Origin: Tanytarsus gracilentus
Lineage: Eukaryota; Arthropoda; Insecta; Diptera; Chironomidae
Direction: 5' to 3'
DNA: 64,000 nucleotides
Assembly (NCBI GenBank): GCA_038502055.1
Contig: JAXRKN010000045.1
Span: forward strand, 5,726,501 to 5,790,500
Shown here: positions 39,365-51,756 of the stretch, one piece after another
Layout: each line of letters begins with the position of its first letter
Position numbering within the stretch: the first letter of the stretch is position 1
Notes under the pieces: generated by a model
Told to the model about the DNA's origin: nothing
What the model saw: only the letters and a program-made list of their open reading frames with translations
The model's database searches: none
Program-made: the position numbers and the translations under genes

Positions 39365-41152
39365 CATGAGGTAAAATTAATTTATATTGAGGTCATTTTA
39401 GGTGGATTTGTGAGAGTTTTTGAATTTAGTTTGATTTTTAAAAAAAAAAAGTTTATAGATTTTTTTTGACCACCACTCAAAGTATAGCTAATGACCATCA
39501 GGAACATTCTTTCTCCCTCCACATAATTAATTGAATTAATTTTTGTTTGTAACAGCAGATAAACGATGTTTAAAGAGAGCCACAGATTTAATGTGTTTTA
39601 GATTACTTTTCCTTCGCCAAACAATTCATATCTCATTGCACGTTCTGCGCCTTCGTTACGCTCTTTTTTCTTCATTGTTGTGAGCGGTGCAAAAGCGATC
39701 ATCGTTTAGCCGCTAAATTGTTGAATCTCGTGAAGAAATTATTACCGCATTGGTTCAATGATAGCCTTTTAATAGAACATAGAAAAAAGTATAATTTGAG
39801 AAGAGGAATAGAAAAAAAATGCTGGGAAATAATAATTGTGAGTCGCAAATACTCCGAAAGGCGGCAAACGATGAATCGAGTGGTCCACATTAATGATCAA
39901 ATCGCGCGCGTTAGCTGCCAGATGCCCTCAAGATATCCTCGAACTCTTCTTCATGAATTTTCAATTATTTTTATTATTATATTGTACATAATGAGAAAAA
40001 ATCACAACTCTGACCGTTTATGTCGATGTTTGTCGAATATTTTCTTGAGTGAACTGATGTGCCAGTATTTTTTATTTTTTATATACTCTACCCTAATTCG
40101 CATTAAAGGTGCCAGTTATTATTTTATAATCTTAAAATCACTCATTAGAAAATCTTAAATTTTTATGACCTGAGTGATTCGATTGAAATTCATTTTTATC
40201 CCAAAATCTCTCGCAATGTACTTAAAGTTTTTGTAGCACTTAAGATCACTTTTGTATTATTATTTTTTCTTAGGTTTAATAATTTTTTTATAAAAGACTT
40301 TTTTCTGTTTGTTTTTATTATTTTAGATGCATTTAAGTGATGTAGAAATAAACAATCATTTACTATTTATTTGTAATTTTCTGATCTACTTTATTCGAAT
40401 GATTGCCTTCAATTAATTGTGAGACATAAATTTAGTTACGAGATGAAAAATGTGACATGATATTGACATTTGTGAGAAAATTGTCGGAAAAAAATTAGAA
40501 TATGAAAAATGTCCGAGCAAGGAGGAAAAACTTTAATAAATTCTAGGATTTTTACAAAAAAAAAAATCCTTGATCGAGTTCACTTTCTATCTCACTTAAA
40601 CAAAAAGACATGTAAAATTATTTTCAAAAGAACAAAATAAATTTTTTAAAAGAAAAAAATAAAAATAAATCGCTTAATTAAATTATCCTTTAACGACCTT
40701 GCATGCAAGCCAATTAATGCCAGTTTGTAAATCTTGAAAATGGCAATTACAACAATTTACAGAGCAGCACTTTGGCATAGGCAGCTAGCAGCAATATATT
40801 GATATTAATTAGATCAACATCTTGGACAAATAACGCCTCTGCACAACTCAATTTACAACTCCTTGTGTGTTGAGTGTAATTCAGTAACATGCAAATAGAT
40901 TGTTTATTTACTTAAGCAGCTGAACACAACAAGAACATTTTTTATATTGAGAGAAAATAGAATTGCAATCTCGGCAGCACATAGCGGTAGGACTTGCATA
41001 AATTAAATTGACTTTGTGCTGAGGAGGGAATATTCCAGAGATAATCTCTCGGGTGTAAAATATGAAAGTGCTAAATATTTAAGTTAAAGATAATTCTTAT
41101 CGGCGGTTATGCTACTCGCAGTATGCTGCATTTAGCAAGGGATGGTTAATTG

Positions 41153-41320
41153 AAAATTTTGAGATTTAAAAATTTAATTGTTTACATTCCAGGATTTTTG
41201 AATTTTAAAAAGCCGTTAAGAATTTTTTACAGGGAAAATTTTTATTTCAGATTTAATTGTTTGCATTTCAAGATTTTAAAATTTTTTAAAGCCGTTAAAA
41301 AATTTAATTTACAATTTCTA
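41153..41320. repeat. diverged tandem duplication, about 100-bp unit
   Basis: Two copies share, in order, GATTTAA(AAATTTAA)TTGTTT, CATT.CA.GATTTT, and AAAGCCGTTAA. Identity is moderate and the sequence is AT-rich, so part of the likeness could be composition. Confidence 0.4.
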
Positions 41321-42041
41321 CGAATCTTTTGAGTTTCACATAGCATTGCATTAAACTCGCTTCATAGCAGTCGAGTTAGCTGTAACAATGCGTCGCTCCA
41401 ATCGCTGCAAGTCACTAATCGATGTGCCAACTTTTTATTCATGCATATCTCTCTCGCATCCCATGAGTGCAGCTAATATTGCCTTCTATATAAATTGAAT
41501 TAAAACAGATAAAATCTTATTGAAACAAATTTCTGCTCGTGTTTTTGCGTCACTTCTTTCCAGCTTTGAAACTTTACACGACTTTTTACAGCTTATCTCC
41601 GATGCTTCGCTTTTCTCATAATTGAAAATTGCTTTTGCGTTCCTTTAACAACTTGATTTTCGCTTAATTTCTTCATTTTCGCTTTGTTGAGCAATTGCAA
41701 ATGCACAAATCGTTTGGGTTAATTAGCCGCAAATGATTATGCAAAAATATTCCCGATGAACTTTTAAAGACATTCGCAAGGCTTTCAGATTGATATCTGA
41801 AGAAATTATTTTTGCTTCTTCTTGCTTAAAAAAGGCGTCAGTCATTTCAGATCCTATCGAATGGAAATTTACATTGTTGACTGAATCAATTAAGAAGTTG
41901 TTGGTGTCGTTGAATTTAAAGGTTTTTAATGAGATTCCGAAGGCAATTAAAGGGAATTTTTGGATTTTAATTTAAATTTTTGAATTTATTGATTAACAAC
42001 GAGGTAGCAATCTTAAACTTAACCAAGAATGGACGTAATAA

Positions 42042-42047
42042 TTTATT
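42042..42047 (-). terminator. polyadenylation signal of the JHBP-like gene
   Basis: AATAAA on the minus strand about 8 bp past the stop codon. A second AATAAA overlaps the stop codon itself. Confidence 0.5.
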
Positions 42048-42054
42048 TCAATTT

Positions 42055-42909
42055 TTATTCATAAACCGTCAACTTAGCAAAACGTTCTTGAGTTGCATTC
42101 ACAAAACGTTCATCGTATGATTTTAAAAAACTTTGATTGTTTTTCATGTTTTCCAAAATTTTGCTCCAATTTTCAGCAAACATTCTTTTTACCATCACAT
42201 CTAGAAAGAATAACATTTTAAATCTAAATTGCTAAAAATAATTAAAAACTTACTCTCAAATTGATTATTTCTGGAAGATTTATAGTTCACAGTTGGCAGT
42301 CCATTGTAAGGAATTTCTAAAGATGTCTTCGAATTTATCGGAATTAGAAATTTTCTGTTTTCATCATTTCCGATTTCGAATTTCATAATCATATGAATGA
42401 AAACTTCGACAAAATTAACTTTTATTTCTCCTGTTGAGTAAAATTCTCGAAAATTTTGACAAAATTTGTCTTCATCACATTCAATTTGAATTTCAATGGA
42501 TGCGATTATGTCAACCTAAAATACTTTTTAAAATAAATGTAAAATTTTGACAAAATAAAAGTTGGTTTACGTTCGGAATGCCAATAGTTGTGTTAATAGC
42601 AAAAATCCGATTAATTTCATCGTAACTTGTTGATATGCTTCTTACACCTGCATTTAGGACGTTGTGCAGTTGAACCCCGTTCATTTCAACTTTCGCCACT
42701 CCATCCTCGTCATAAGTGTCTTGAAACGAAATGTCATCCATGAACATTGGATCTGGTTTTTCGCGGAGTCGCTTTAAGATTTTCAGCATTCCATCAAGAT
42801 TCTGTCGGTAACAATCAGTTGTGTTAACATCATTGAGATGACAAGCTCGAATAGTTCCTTCAACCCAAAATGCACTGGTAATTAATGTGAAAAGTGTCAA
42901 AAATTTCAT
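42055..42909 (-). CDS. secreted JHBP/takeout-like protein, 248 residues
   Basis: Three exons on the minus strand: 42909-42571, 42515-42254 and 42200-42055, with GT-AG introns of 55 and 53 bp. I start at the ATG at 42909, because the frame upstream only opens with TTG. The N-terminus MKFLTLFTLITSAFWVEG is a signal peptide. Two Cys follow soon after (ACHLNDVNTTDC), the usual N-terminal disulfide of the juvenile-hormone-binding/takeout fold. Length is normal for that family (about 240-250). The C-terminal ENWSKILENM resembles the family's conserved NW helix. Two more Cys (ECDEDKFC) and several NxT/S sites are visible. Role by family: carrying hydrophobic ligands in hemolymph or chemosensory fluid. 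The ligand is not predictable. Sequence is diverged, so the family call is moderate. An initiator-like TCAGTT lies about 47 bp upstream of the ATG. Confidence 0.7.
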
Positions 42910-45900
42910 TATCACCAAATTTATCGTTAATCACTTTTGAAAGGTAAAAATAAACTGAGTGACAATAAAAATAATTAAGGGGATGATCATTAATTAGGTC
43001 ATGCTCAAAAATTAACCTACTTTTAAATATTTTCGATTTTTAAATTAATTTATTTTTTCATCTTAAATTTTTTTTTTCAAAAAACTGAAAATTTTAAAAA
43101 GATTTTAATTGTAAATTAAGCCACAACTTTTAATCAACTACAACTTAAACAATTTTTTTATTGAAACAGCTGAAAAGCAAATAAATGACGCGCACAACCT
43201 CATAATGATATTGTTCAGTTTTCTCATTAATACTAGCATCATTCATAGACTTAATAATGAAGTCAATTAAGAGTCGCGCACACTCCAGTTTAAAATGAGT
43301 GAAAAATATTACATTTTTGCAACCTCACGGCACGTCCTTTCGCTTCAATCAATCGAGAAGTGTATGTGCAAAAATTTGAGCTCGCTCTGCTACTGGTTTT
43401 ATGCTTTCTCATTCTGCACCGTCACCTGGCAATTACTCAACAACTCCATTTAGCCTAAGCGCACACAGAAGAGCATAAAAGAGATGAGAGCGAGTGAGTG
43501 GTGCTTCAATTAAATTACAAAGCAAACAACTATTAGCGTCCCGCGTGAGACGAATGAGTCACGACGTTGATAATAAATTGAAGAAAATGCGTCGCATTAA
43601 TTGATTTTAAAAAGGAGGATAAAAAGTTAAATATGATGCGAAAGTAATTAACACCTCATACTTCAATAATTGCAATTTATAGACGCAAAATATCTGAAGC
43701 ATGCAATCATTTAATAACTAAGCAAAGTGATAGCGATAAATAAGTGAGAGAATTGCTGCAAGCACCCGAGCAGCATAAATTTTATATATTTATGCACTTT
43801 TGCTACTCGTTTTCAATAAAAATGCCTTTTTAGCACTCATTCATATCTATCATCATTTGAGCGTTTCAGTGGTGAGAAAGACATGAGCAGGAGCGTAATT
43901 TAATTATGAAATTTGAATAAATTTCTGCTTCGAGCTATTAAAAGTTCCTTGCGGTAAATAAAGTAGCGATAAACTGAAAGCTTTCAAATTTATTTTATAA
44001 AGAAATTTTGATAAAAAAGAAGAGGATTAAAAAATTATTTTTAAATTAAAATTCTAATTAATTTTCAAAAAGCTTAAAGCAAGGTCAAAAAAGCTTTGAA
44101 TAAAATTTTTGATTAAAAGCTTTCTAAAATTCAAAAAATTATATTTTTAAAAAAGCTTTTCTAAAAAAGCTCAAAAATTAAAATTTAGACTTTAAATCTC
44201 CCACAAGAGACTCATCAGACATTGTCGAGAAAAGACAAGCCAGCCATTAATTCATAAGATGAAACTTGATCACTTAAAGTGTCTTCTCAAGCTCACTTCC
44301 ATTTCACTATCGGCATCAATTAACTCTAGGCGCAAAAAGGCACACAGTGCATGGATGGATGAAATTTAACACCTTCCATTAATTAAATGAAATTGCTCTT
44401 CTCGTGCGCCTCAGTTGGTGCTAATAAAGTCATTTTGCACGATGAAATAAAAGAGCAAAGAGAAGCATTTGAGGACTTAATCAACCTAAATATAAACCAA
44501 TTCGTTATGAATCTCTCTCTTCTCATCTTTATTTCATGCTGCACAATGGCAGTCGTTTTAGTAAATAATCCACGGTCAGAGTGGAAGAGAAAATGTGTTT
44601 ATTAGAACATTAAATTTAATATAAAAAAAAGTGAGAGAGAGGCAAAAAAATATAAAATAATTGCTTAGATTTATTGAGGCTGATTGCGCAATGACTCTCT
44701 GTGTGAAAAATAAAGTTATTAAAATAAAAACGAAAAAAATATGAGAGAGAGGCATTCCAATGAGCACATAGCGTGTAAAACTATGAGAATATTTTTACAC
44801 AATCAATATCGCAAGAATTTCTTGGTGAATGGCGCGCAAAAAAAATTGAATACATATTTTTGCCTTTTTGATTAACACTCGGCGAGCGCGACTCTATTGA
44901 GTAGGTGTTTTTATTGAAATCGGCAAGCTTTCAACCTTATACTGTTATTTATTTCCGATCATAGATGAAGAAGAATTTTATTGTGATATTTCTTTGCTCG
45001 TTTTCTATTAATTTGAATCGAATATTTCCCAATTTATTTAAATTGAGAGATAAGCATATTGGTTGACAAAATTTATTTTAAAAATTTCTTATCATCCATC
45101 ACACAATAAATCCATCAAAATATTCCCAGAAGACACTCGAGTCGTAAAAAACTGCAGAGCAATTTACCGTAAATACACAACAATAAACTGCCAGTGATAC
45201 CGCCATAAAAAACTCAATCGTGTACTGACCGAGTAGCAAGATGCCACAAAGTGCCTTTATTTTTTTGTGTGTGATCTTCCACATGAGAGAAATCTATAAT
45301 GCATTCACATTTTGTGACCCTAACACGTCAATAAAACTTGCTCTCCGAACTAAACACAGCTCAACTCGCATTCGGGTGCATTTATAGGAATTTTTAACCA
45401 TTATATTGGAGGAGGCAGAAATACAGTAGAAATCGCTGATCTATGACTTTGCACTTCTTTTTTTTCGCGACCACAATATAAATGTAAAGGAGGATGTTGA
45501 GGCAAAAATGTGGCGGTGAATTGACTACTGAGTGTAACATGCATAAATGTTGCAACTTTGAAACCAGAAGTCGCACGAGATCTAAAAGAGAGCTCTGCAA
45601 TCATTGACGACAATAGAGATGAGCGGTAAAAATATTTTAGGAATTTATGAACGAGAATTGCGCGAGTGATACGGGTAGAAATGCTTTGTGTAAAACGCTT
45701 CGAAGGAATTTTCGCTTAACTTTCGTCTCGATATCGGTGAAGAAAGAAATTCCTGATACAATTATGGTGCACTCGCGGTGGAAATTTGATAAGGCATTTT
45801 TTATTAAAACTTTTCTGTTGATTTAAGTTTTAATTCTGTGAAATACCAAAAAATCTACGTATGATAGAAATTAACTTAGTCATTAAAAATCCCACAGTAA

Positions 45901-47463
45901 GTGTGCCGTGTTTAGCAATCACCTCAATTAGTTTTCGAAAGTTAGCCTTTAATATATGTGAAGATGGACTTAACACATTTGCCCTCATATAAAATATAAA
46001 ATATCCATAAAATAGTGAAATGTCAAACTAGATTATACGATGATATCGAGAGGCTTTTTTAAAAACATTATAGCCATAGAGAACGTGCATCCCATAATGT
46101 GCAAACCGTAACTCACGATTGCGCGCCATGTAAAAGTGTTGGCTTATGGATAATTATATCGAAAATTAGCCTCAAGCAGCTTCATTAGAATAAAGTAAGT
46201 GAATTTTTGTGCTGCTACATATTTTTTGCACAAAAAAATATAATTTTCACCAGTGATGCTATCAATATCATGAAATTTACATTTTATATGCTCCAAAGCC
46301 TAGTTCATGAATTGTTAATGGTGTGAAATTTCTTTCTTCTCTTCCTCCTTCTCGCCGGGGCAAGAAAAGCGAATTCCATTCACCATCCAGTCACTCGTCT
46401 CGAGAGCAATTTCAAGCAATTCAATGCATGCAAATTTCTTATGAACCCATGCAGACTTTAATACCAGAAGCTATTGAACACAATTTTTCTTCCTCGACTG
46501 CTGCTGCTGCCGCGGTATCGCAGTACATTATTAGAGAGTGTGTACGAGATGGAACATTATTGTTTTCTTTCTCTTCCTCAACTCTGCTCCAGTAATAGTA
46601 TTGAGCCGACATTGAAATAATTTAGAAAACATGTAGATCATTCGTGAGATCGTTTTATGGGAATTTGATGAATGTTGATTGATATTGAGGAAAATCATAG
46701 GTGAACATTTTGATGTTGAGAGCAATCAACAAAAATATAGGAATTTTTATTATTTAATTTTTTTTAAAGAGCCTTCATTTTTCACAATTTAAATAACATT
46801 TCAAAATTCTTATTAGAATTGAAATTAATCTTAAAATTCTTATTATAATTAAAATCATATGAGATCGTTACAAAAAAATAAATGATTAAATTTAATTAAC
46901 TTAAAACCTTAAACAGTCACCATTGAATATAATTTTATTTAAAGCCTTTTAAGCAATAAAAACTTGCTCGCAAAAAATTCTCCTTCACTAACCTCGTTTG
47001 CTCAGCTCCGTAATCGCATACAAAGAAGATTGAAGTCATTTATTGAATTACCCGTTCCTGACTGTTGAAAAAGATATGCAAATTCCACATTTTATTGAAA
47101 TGCGAGTAAAGATTCACCTCACCAGCCTCTCATCTCTCACTCACATCACCCATTTACATGTCATTGGAGAAATATTTTTAAGTCAATCAAATGGACGCGA
47201 TCGAGACTCACACATCAGTTGGCTTATTTAGTATGCAAAATATTTTTACTGCGTGAAGATTTTGACCTCAAGTCTAACGAAAATATCTAATATGGCGATC
47301 AGTAGACAAATATTCAAAATGTCGAGATCATAAATCACAACTTGACACGCATTAGTATCGATTGCATTATAATTAGCAATTCTGATTTATATAAAGAGAT
47401 CTCGACTGGTCATCTTGCTCGTAAACAACAGTGAGAGATTGCTTACGTAAGATTGCTCTCGAT

Positions 47464-47566
47464 GCAAGGGATGGAAATATTTTTTTAAACTATTTTCGAT
47501 AATTTATAAAAAAATATTTTGTAATCATAAATATGTTAAACAAAAATTTCAGTTTCCATCCCTTGC
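47464..47566. repeat. short foldback, CAAGGGATGGAAA type
   Basis: Perfect 14-bp inverted arms GCAAGGGATGGAAA (47464-47477) and TTTCCATCCCTTGC (47553-47566) flank a 75-bp AT-rich centre that is itself partly self-complementary. No target duplication is evident. This is the best-preserved member of the family. Confidence 0.85.
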
Positions 47567-48287
47567 GAATAATTCCTTGCAGGTTTAAGGCGACTTCAGA
47601 TAAATATTTTGATATATTAATTATGAATTTTCATTTCACGGACGTCGAATCCACTTGCGAAGATAAAGAAGCAAAATTATAAAAAGGTGAAACTACAAAA
47701 GTGACAATTTAATCGAATTCCGCGCTCTCTCGAGGGGGAAAAATAATTTGAATAATTTATGAATTCACACTTTTGTACATTATCGAGATATTATGGAGAA
47801 GCGAAGTTAGACAAAAGAGGCGTTTATGATGTGTTGGAAGCTGCTCACATTCTCGCGTGCTTTATTATCAAATAGCCGTGTGTGCGCGCTTGCGGCATTG
47901 GACATTGTTCTCTAATTATTTGTCATTCTCTCTCGCTTCGCTGTTAATTAGATTTTCTTTGTTCAATCAACTTAATTATAAAAATATTTCGATGAATGTC
48001 GCAGTTCCTTCGAGTGAGTCACTATCGTGAAGCAAAAAATATTTAAATCAGATTAACCTTTTTTTTCGCTCTAGACAATCCATTTCCTTTCATTGAAACT
48101 TAATACTGTGAATGGCGAGCAAAAAATAAAACAGAGTGATTTGTTGCACATGATCACCAATTTTGGGAACCAAGCTGAATTTTAATGTTCAATTTGTTAT
48201 AGAGCAAAATTTAAATTTTTTTGGGATGTTTAAAAATTTTGTAACAAATAATTATTCCATGAAGAAGCAATTTATTTTTAATTCTAA

Positions 48288-48298
48288 GGATTCGAACC
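48288..48298 (-). repeat. B-box-like motif (minus)
   Basis: Exact copy with AAGG/CCTT stem bases on the minus strand. Confidence 0.7.
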
Positions 48299-51200
48299 TT
48301 CTTTTTCAATAATTTTTTACTCAATTTATAAGATTGCAATTTTAATTTTTCTTAAACTTAATTTACGACATTTCACAACCTCAAATCTGCTCTATAATTC
48401 AACCTTAGACGATTTATTTTTTAGCATATCCAAAATGTTTCATTTTTGAAATACAACACCTTTAAAGCATTCTCTCGGATTTAACATTAAGATTTTGGAG
48501 ACATCTCTATTTTGAAAATTATTCTCCCATAGACCGTTCGCGTGTATTTATTTGTTTAATTTATGGTGTCGTTTCACATATGAAATCTAAAACACATGGA
48601 ATGCTGTATGTATGATAATATAAAACATATTTCAATCCAAAGTGAGAAAGATTTATTGTAGACACGGCGGCATTTTGTGTGTTGTTATAATTTTTTCTCC
48701 TCCCGAAAAATAAAAAAATAAAATAGTGCTTTGCGCCAGATAAAAATTTCTAAATAGAGAAATATATAAAGCAAATGTTAAATTCCCTATAATGATCTAA
48801 TTGACATGAGAAAAGAATGAATGATTTATAATTCACAAAATGGACAATAAATTTAACTTAATCGAAGTTTCATTTCCATTCAAAAGCAATAATTCGAGCA
48901 GAAAGTGAAAAATTTAATTTTTTTAAGGTTCGAAAGAGAATTCTTAAGATAACAAAGTGTCAAAATAGCAAAGAAGAAATTTACTGTTGAATCGAACTAA
49001 GAGACAAAATATAAATTGATTCTTAATTTTAAAAATCTTAAGAAAATAAAAATAAATTAAATTTTAATAAAAGAATTAAATAAACTCAAAGAGTTTGCTC
49101 TTGGTTTTCAATCACACGTGTGAAAGTCTGTGTATTCAATTGAATGGCATTAAAATAGCATCCATTAATGTAACAATGATTTAGATTATTATTGCTCATT
49201 GAAAGCTCCGCACAGCTCTCAAATTGCTTTATATCAGGAATCGAGATAAACTGGAGGAAATTTGTCAGCATTAAAGCGATGTTGACATTTTAAACACCAC
49301 ACAATGTAGCATGGAAATCAAACGATGTCAAACTCATTTGTCGTGGCCGGGGGAATGATTATCGGATCGCACGATTCAGATTCACGGGCACCTGACTTGA
49401 TTTTTCCTTCTCTCTATTGCATGAATTCTTCCGCTTGCGATGCCGACAATTCGCTTTCATCCTTTTAAAGCTTCAAATAAATTCTTCTCTGCATCTGTGT
49501 GACAATTTATGTTTTGTTTGTCTTCCAATTCGCCTCCCCAGTCTTATCGCGATAACGACTTTTAATATTCATAATAAAATTTGCTTTGGTATAAAATGCA
49601 ATTCTGAAGCGAACCGTTGACTGTAGGTGGACATTTAATTAGAAAATTTATAATTTTGATTTTTAAAATTTTTAACGACTTTTTAAAATTTCAAATTTTC
49701 ATGAAAATGATTTTGAAAAAATTAAATACGTTAAAAAAATATTCAAAATTATAAAAATCATAATCAATTGTCTCTAAATTGTGCTCACAATTGCAATCGA
49801 TTGAATGAAATTTAATTCATAAAAAATTTATTTCCCTTCATTTGATAAACTTGCATTTTTTATTACTCGATTTTTTGACTCGTGAAATAATTTTAATTGC
49901 ATCAAAGAAAAGCCGCACGTACCGAAAGAATATCTCATTCTGATGCATTATATCTTTCTTTTCTCTTCCCTTTATGCTCTTCATTTTGAAGTTTGAATAA
50001 ATATATAAAAAACCTGAACTGCCTCATGCCATCACATTCTTTATATTCCTTTTTGTGTTTCTATTGAATTTTTATTAAATATATAAAGTGAAGGACAAAT
50101 GAGCAATTAATAATCATTTTTATCAACTAATGAAATCAGACAGAAAATTAAATCACGTTTTTATGATGAGGTGGAAAGTGAGTCATTGTTGTTACTTTGA
50201 AGTGGATCAAAATTGCGATTCAGGAATTTTAAAAAAGCTCTTAGAGAAATATTTTAATTAAGGAATTTAAATTTAATTATTTTTTTCCTCGAAATCTCAG
50301 CGCGACTTTTTGTTGCATAACTTCAAGGGGAATTTTCTCAAATTCTCACCGCTCAGCAACAAAAAAAGAAGAACCGAAATCAGATTAGCTAATTATAAGC
50401 TTATGGTTGATTGTGATGATTTATTGATACACAAATCGAAATATTAGTAGGTAAATTGACCAAAAATGTTCTTAATTAATTTAAATAGCTCACGTGTGGC
50501 GGCTCAGAAGTGACGACAAAGCTCGAACGTCTTAATTGACATGCTGTTACGGTTGAAGATCAAAGAGATAAAATCAAATTTTTCTAAGTAAAAAATTTTC
50601 AGCGTGAAAAATATTTTTAAGCATGTTAATGTTGAAAACAATTGAAGATTTTGATATTTATAGCCTCGATAGAACTGCGATAAGAATCGAGTCAACATCG
50701 GTGCACGTTTTAATTAAGCAATGAGCTTGCCCTCAAGTTATTTTTATTAGAAAATATTTAAACATGGAATTTTTTTCTGCATCAGTGTTAATAAAAAGGC
50801 CTAACTTGAAGTTTGAATTTGAGAATTGGCAAAAAATTAGCGTGAATTTTTAGGATTAAAATTTGAAATTTATTTTTTTAAACTTTTCAGAATTAAATAT
50901 ATTTTAATATTTTTTCTCTTTTGTTATCAACATTAAATTTATTTTTTTAAACAAAATTTCAAAATTTCAAAAACTTTTCAAACCGCAATCTACGCTACAT
51001 GTACTAGGAACATGCAAAATATGCTCAAGTTAATATGCGAAGAAAATGAAGATGTTTATCAGGGAATTCTCTTCTATTTTACATATTGTACCTCTCAACA
51101 TGATTTCTTGTGCAATTTTAAGCAAAGATAATGTTGAAACTTAAAACATACGTAACGCTTACATTGTAAGTATGAATGCCACAAAAATAAAAATTTATTT

Positions 51201-51644
51201 AAAAAAATTTAAACGTTTTGTTTTAAAAATTTCTTAATTAAATCATGCTCATAAAAATCAATTTATACTTCTTCATTTCAAATTTAATCAAAAATCTCAA
51301 ACTCACCGAGAAACATTCAAATACGAAATGGCAGCATTCACTTATACACGATTGAATTCGCGAGATTTTTTTTTAAGATTTATGAAACTAAAACATGCCA
51401 ATTATTTCATAATCTGCTTTTTGCACTTCTTTGCTGCTGATGCACTTGTGCATGTTTGCTTAACAGCAATGACACAAGAATATTTTTCATATATTGTGTA
51501 CAGAATTACATTTCTGCATCATTAACAGCTCGAGCCGAGTGCTTAAGCTTCCCAATTAAAGGTGCTAAGATTTCTCTATTTTTCACTCTCGATTTTTTCT
51601 TCTCTACTTTGTGGTTTCGCGGAGGTGAAAGAGGAATTTATTGC

Positions 51645-51756
51645 CAAGGGAGAGAAAAATTAAAGATTTTTAAATTCAACTATTTTGTGACTTCTCACAA
51701 CTTGCTATGATTTTTTTTAAAATTAATTGACCTTTAATAAAATTTCCATCCCTTGC
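51645..51756. repeat. short foldback, CAAGGGATGGAAA type (diverged)
   Basis: The left arm CAAGGGAGAGAAAAATT pairs with the right arm AATTTCCATCCCTTG with a few mismatches. Centre is AT-rich. Confidence 0.6.

Larger units (their letters stand above)
38951..42054. other. knirps-family 3' untranslated region and intergenic DNA
   Basis: The 3' untranslated region starts here. It contains a long hairpin (39045-39149), and the first good polyadenylation signal is at 39359. Beyond that is AT-rich intergenic DNA with a diverged two-copy tandem duplication of about 100 bp (41153-41320, sharing TTTAATTGTTT and AAAGCCGTTAA) and a single CAAGGGATGG arm near 41136. The 146-codon frame at 39718-40158 starts with TTG and resembles no known family, so I do not call it. 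Confidence 0.6.

Noticed and set aside
39718..40158. 146-codon open frame downstream of the knirps-family gene
   Set aside because: It starts with TTG, is Ile/Lys/Phe-rich as AT-rich DNA would give, resembles no family, and has no exon structure or promoter.
46323..46595. 90-codon Ser-rich open frame
   Set aside because: Low-complexity Ser/Ala translation from TC-rich DNA, with no proper ATG start.
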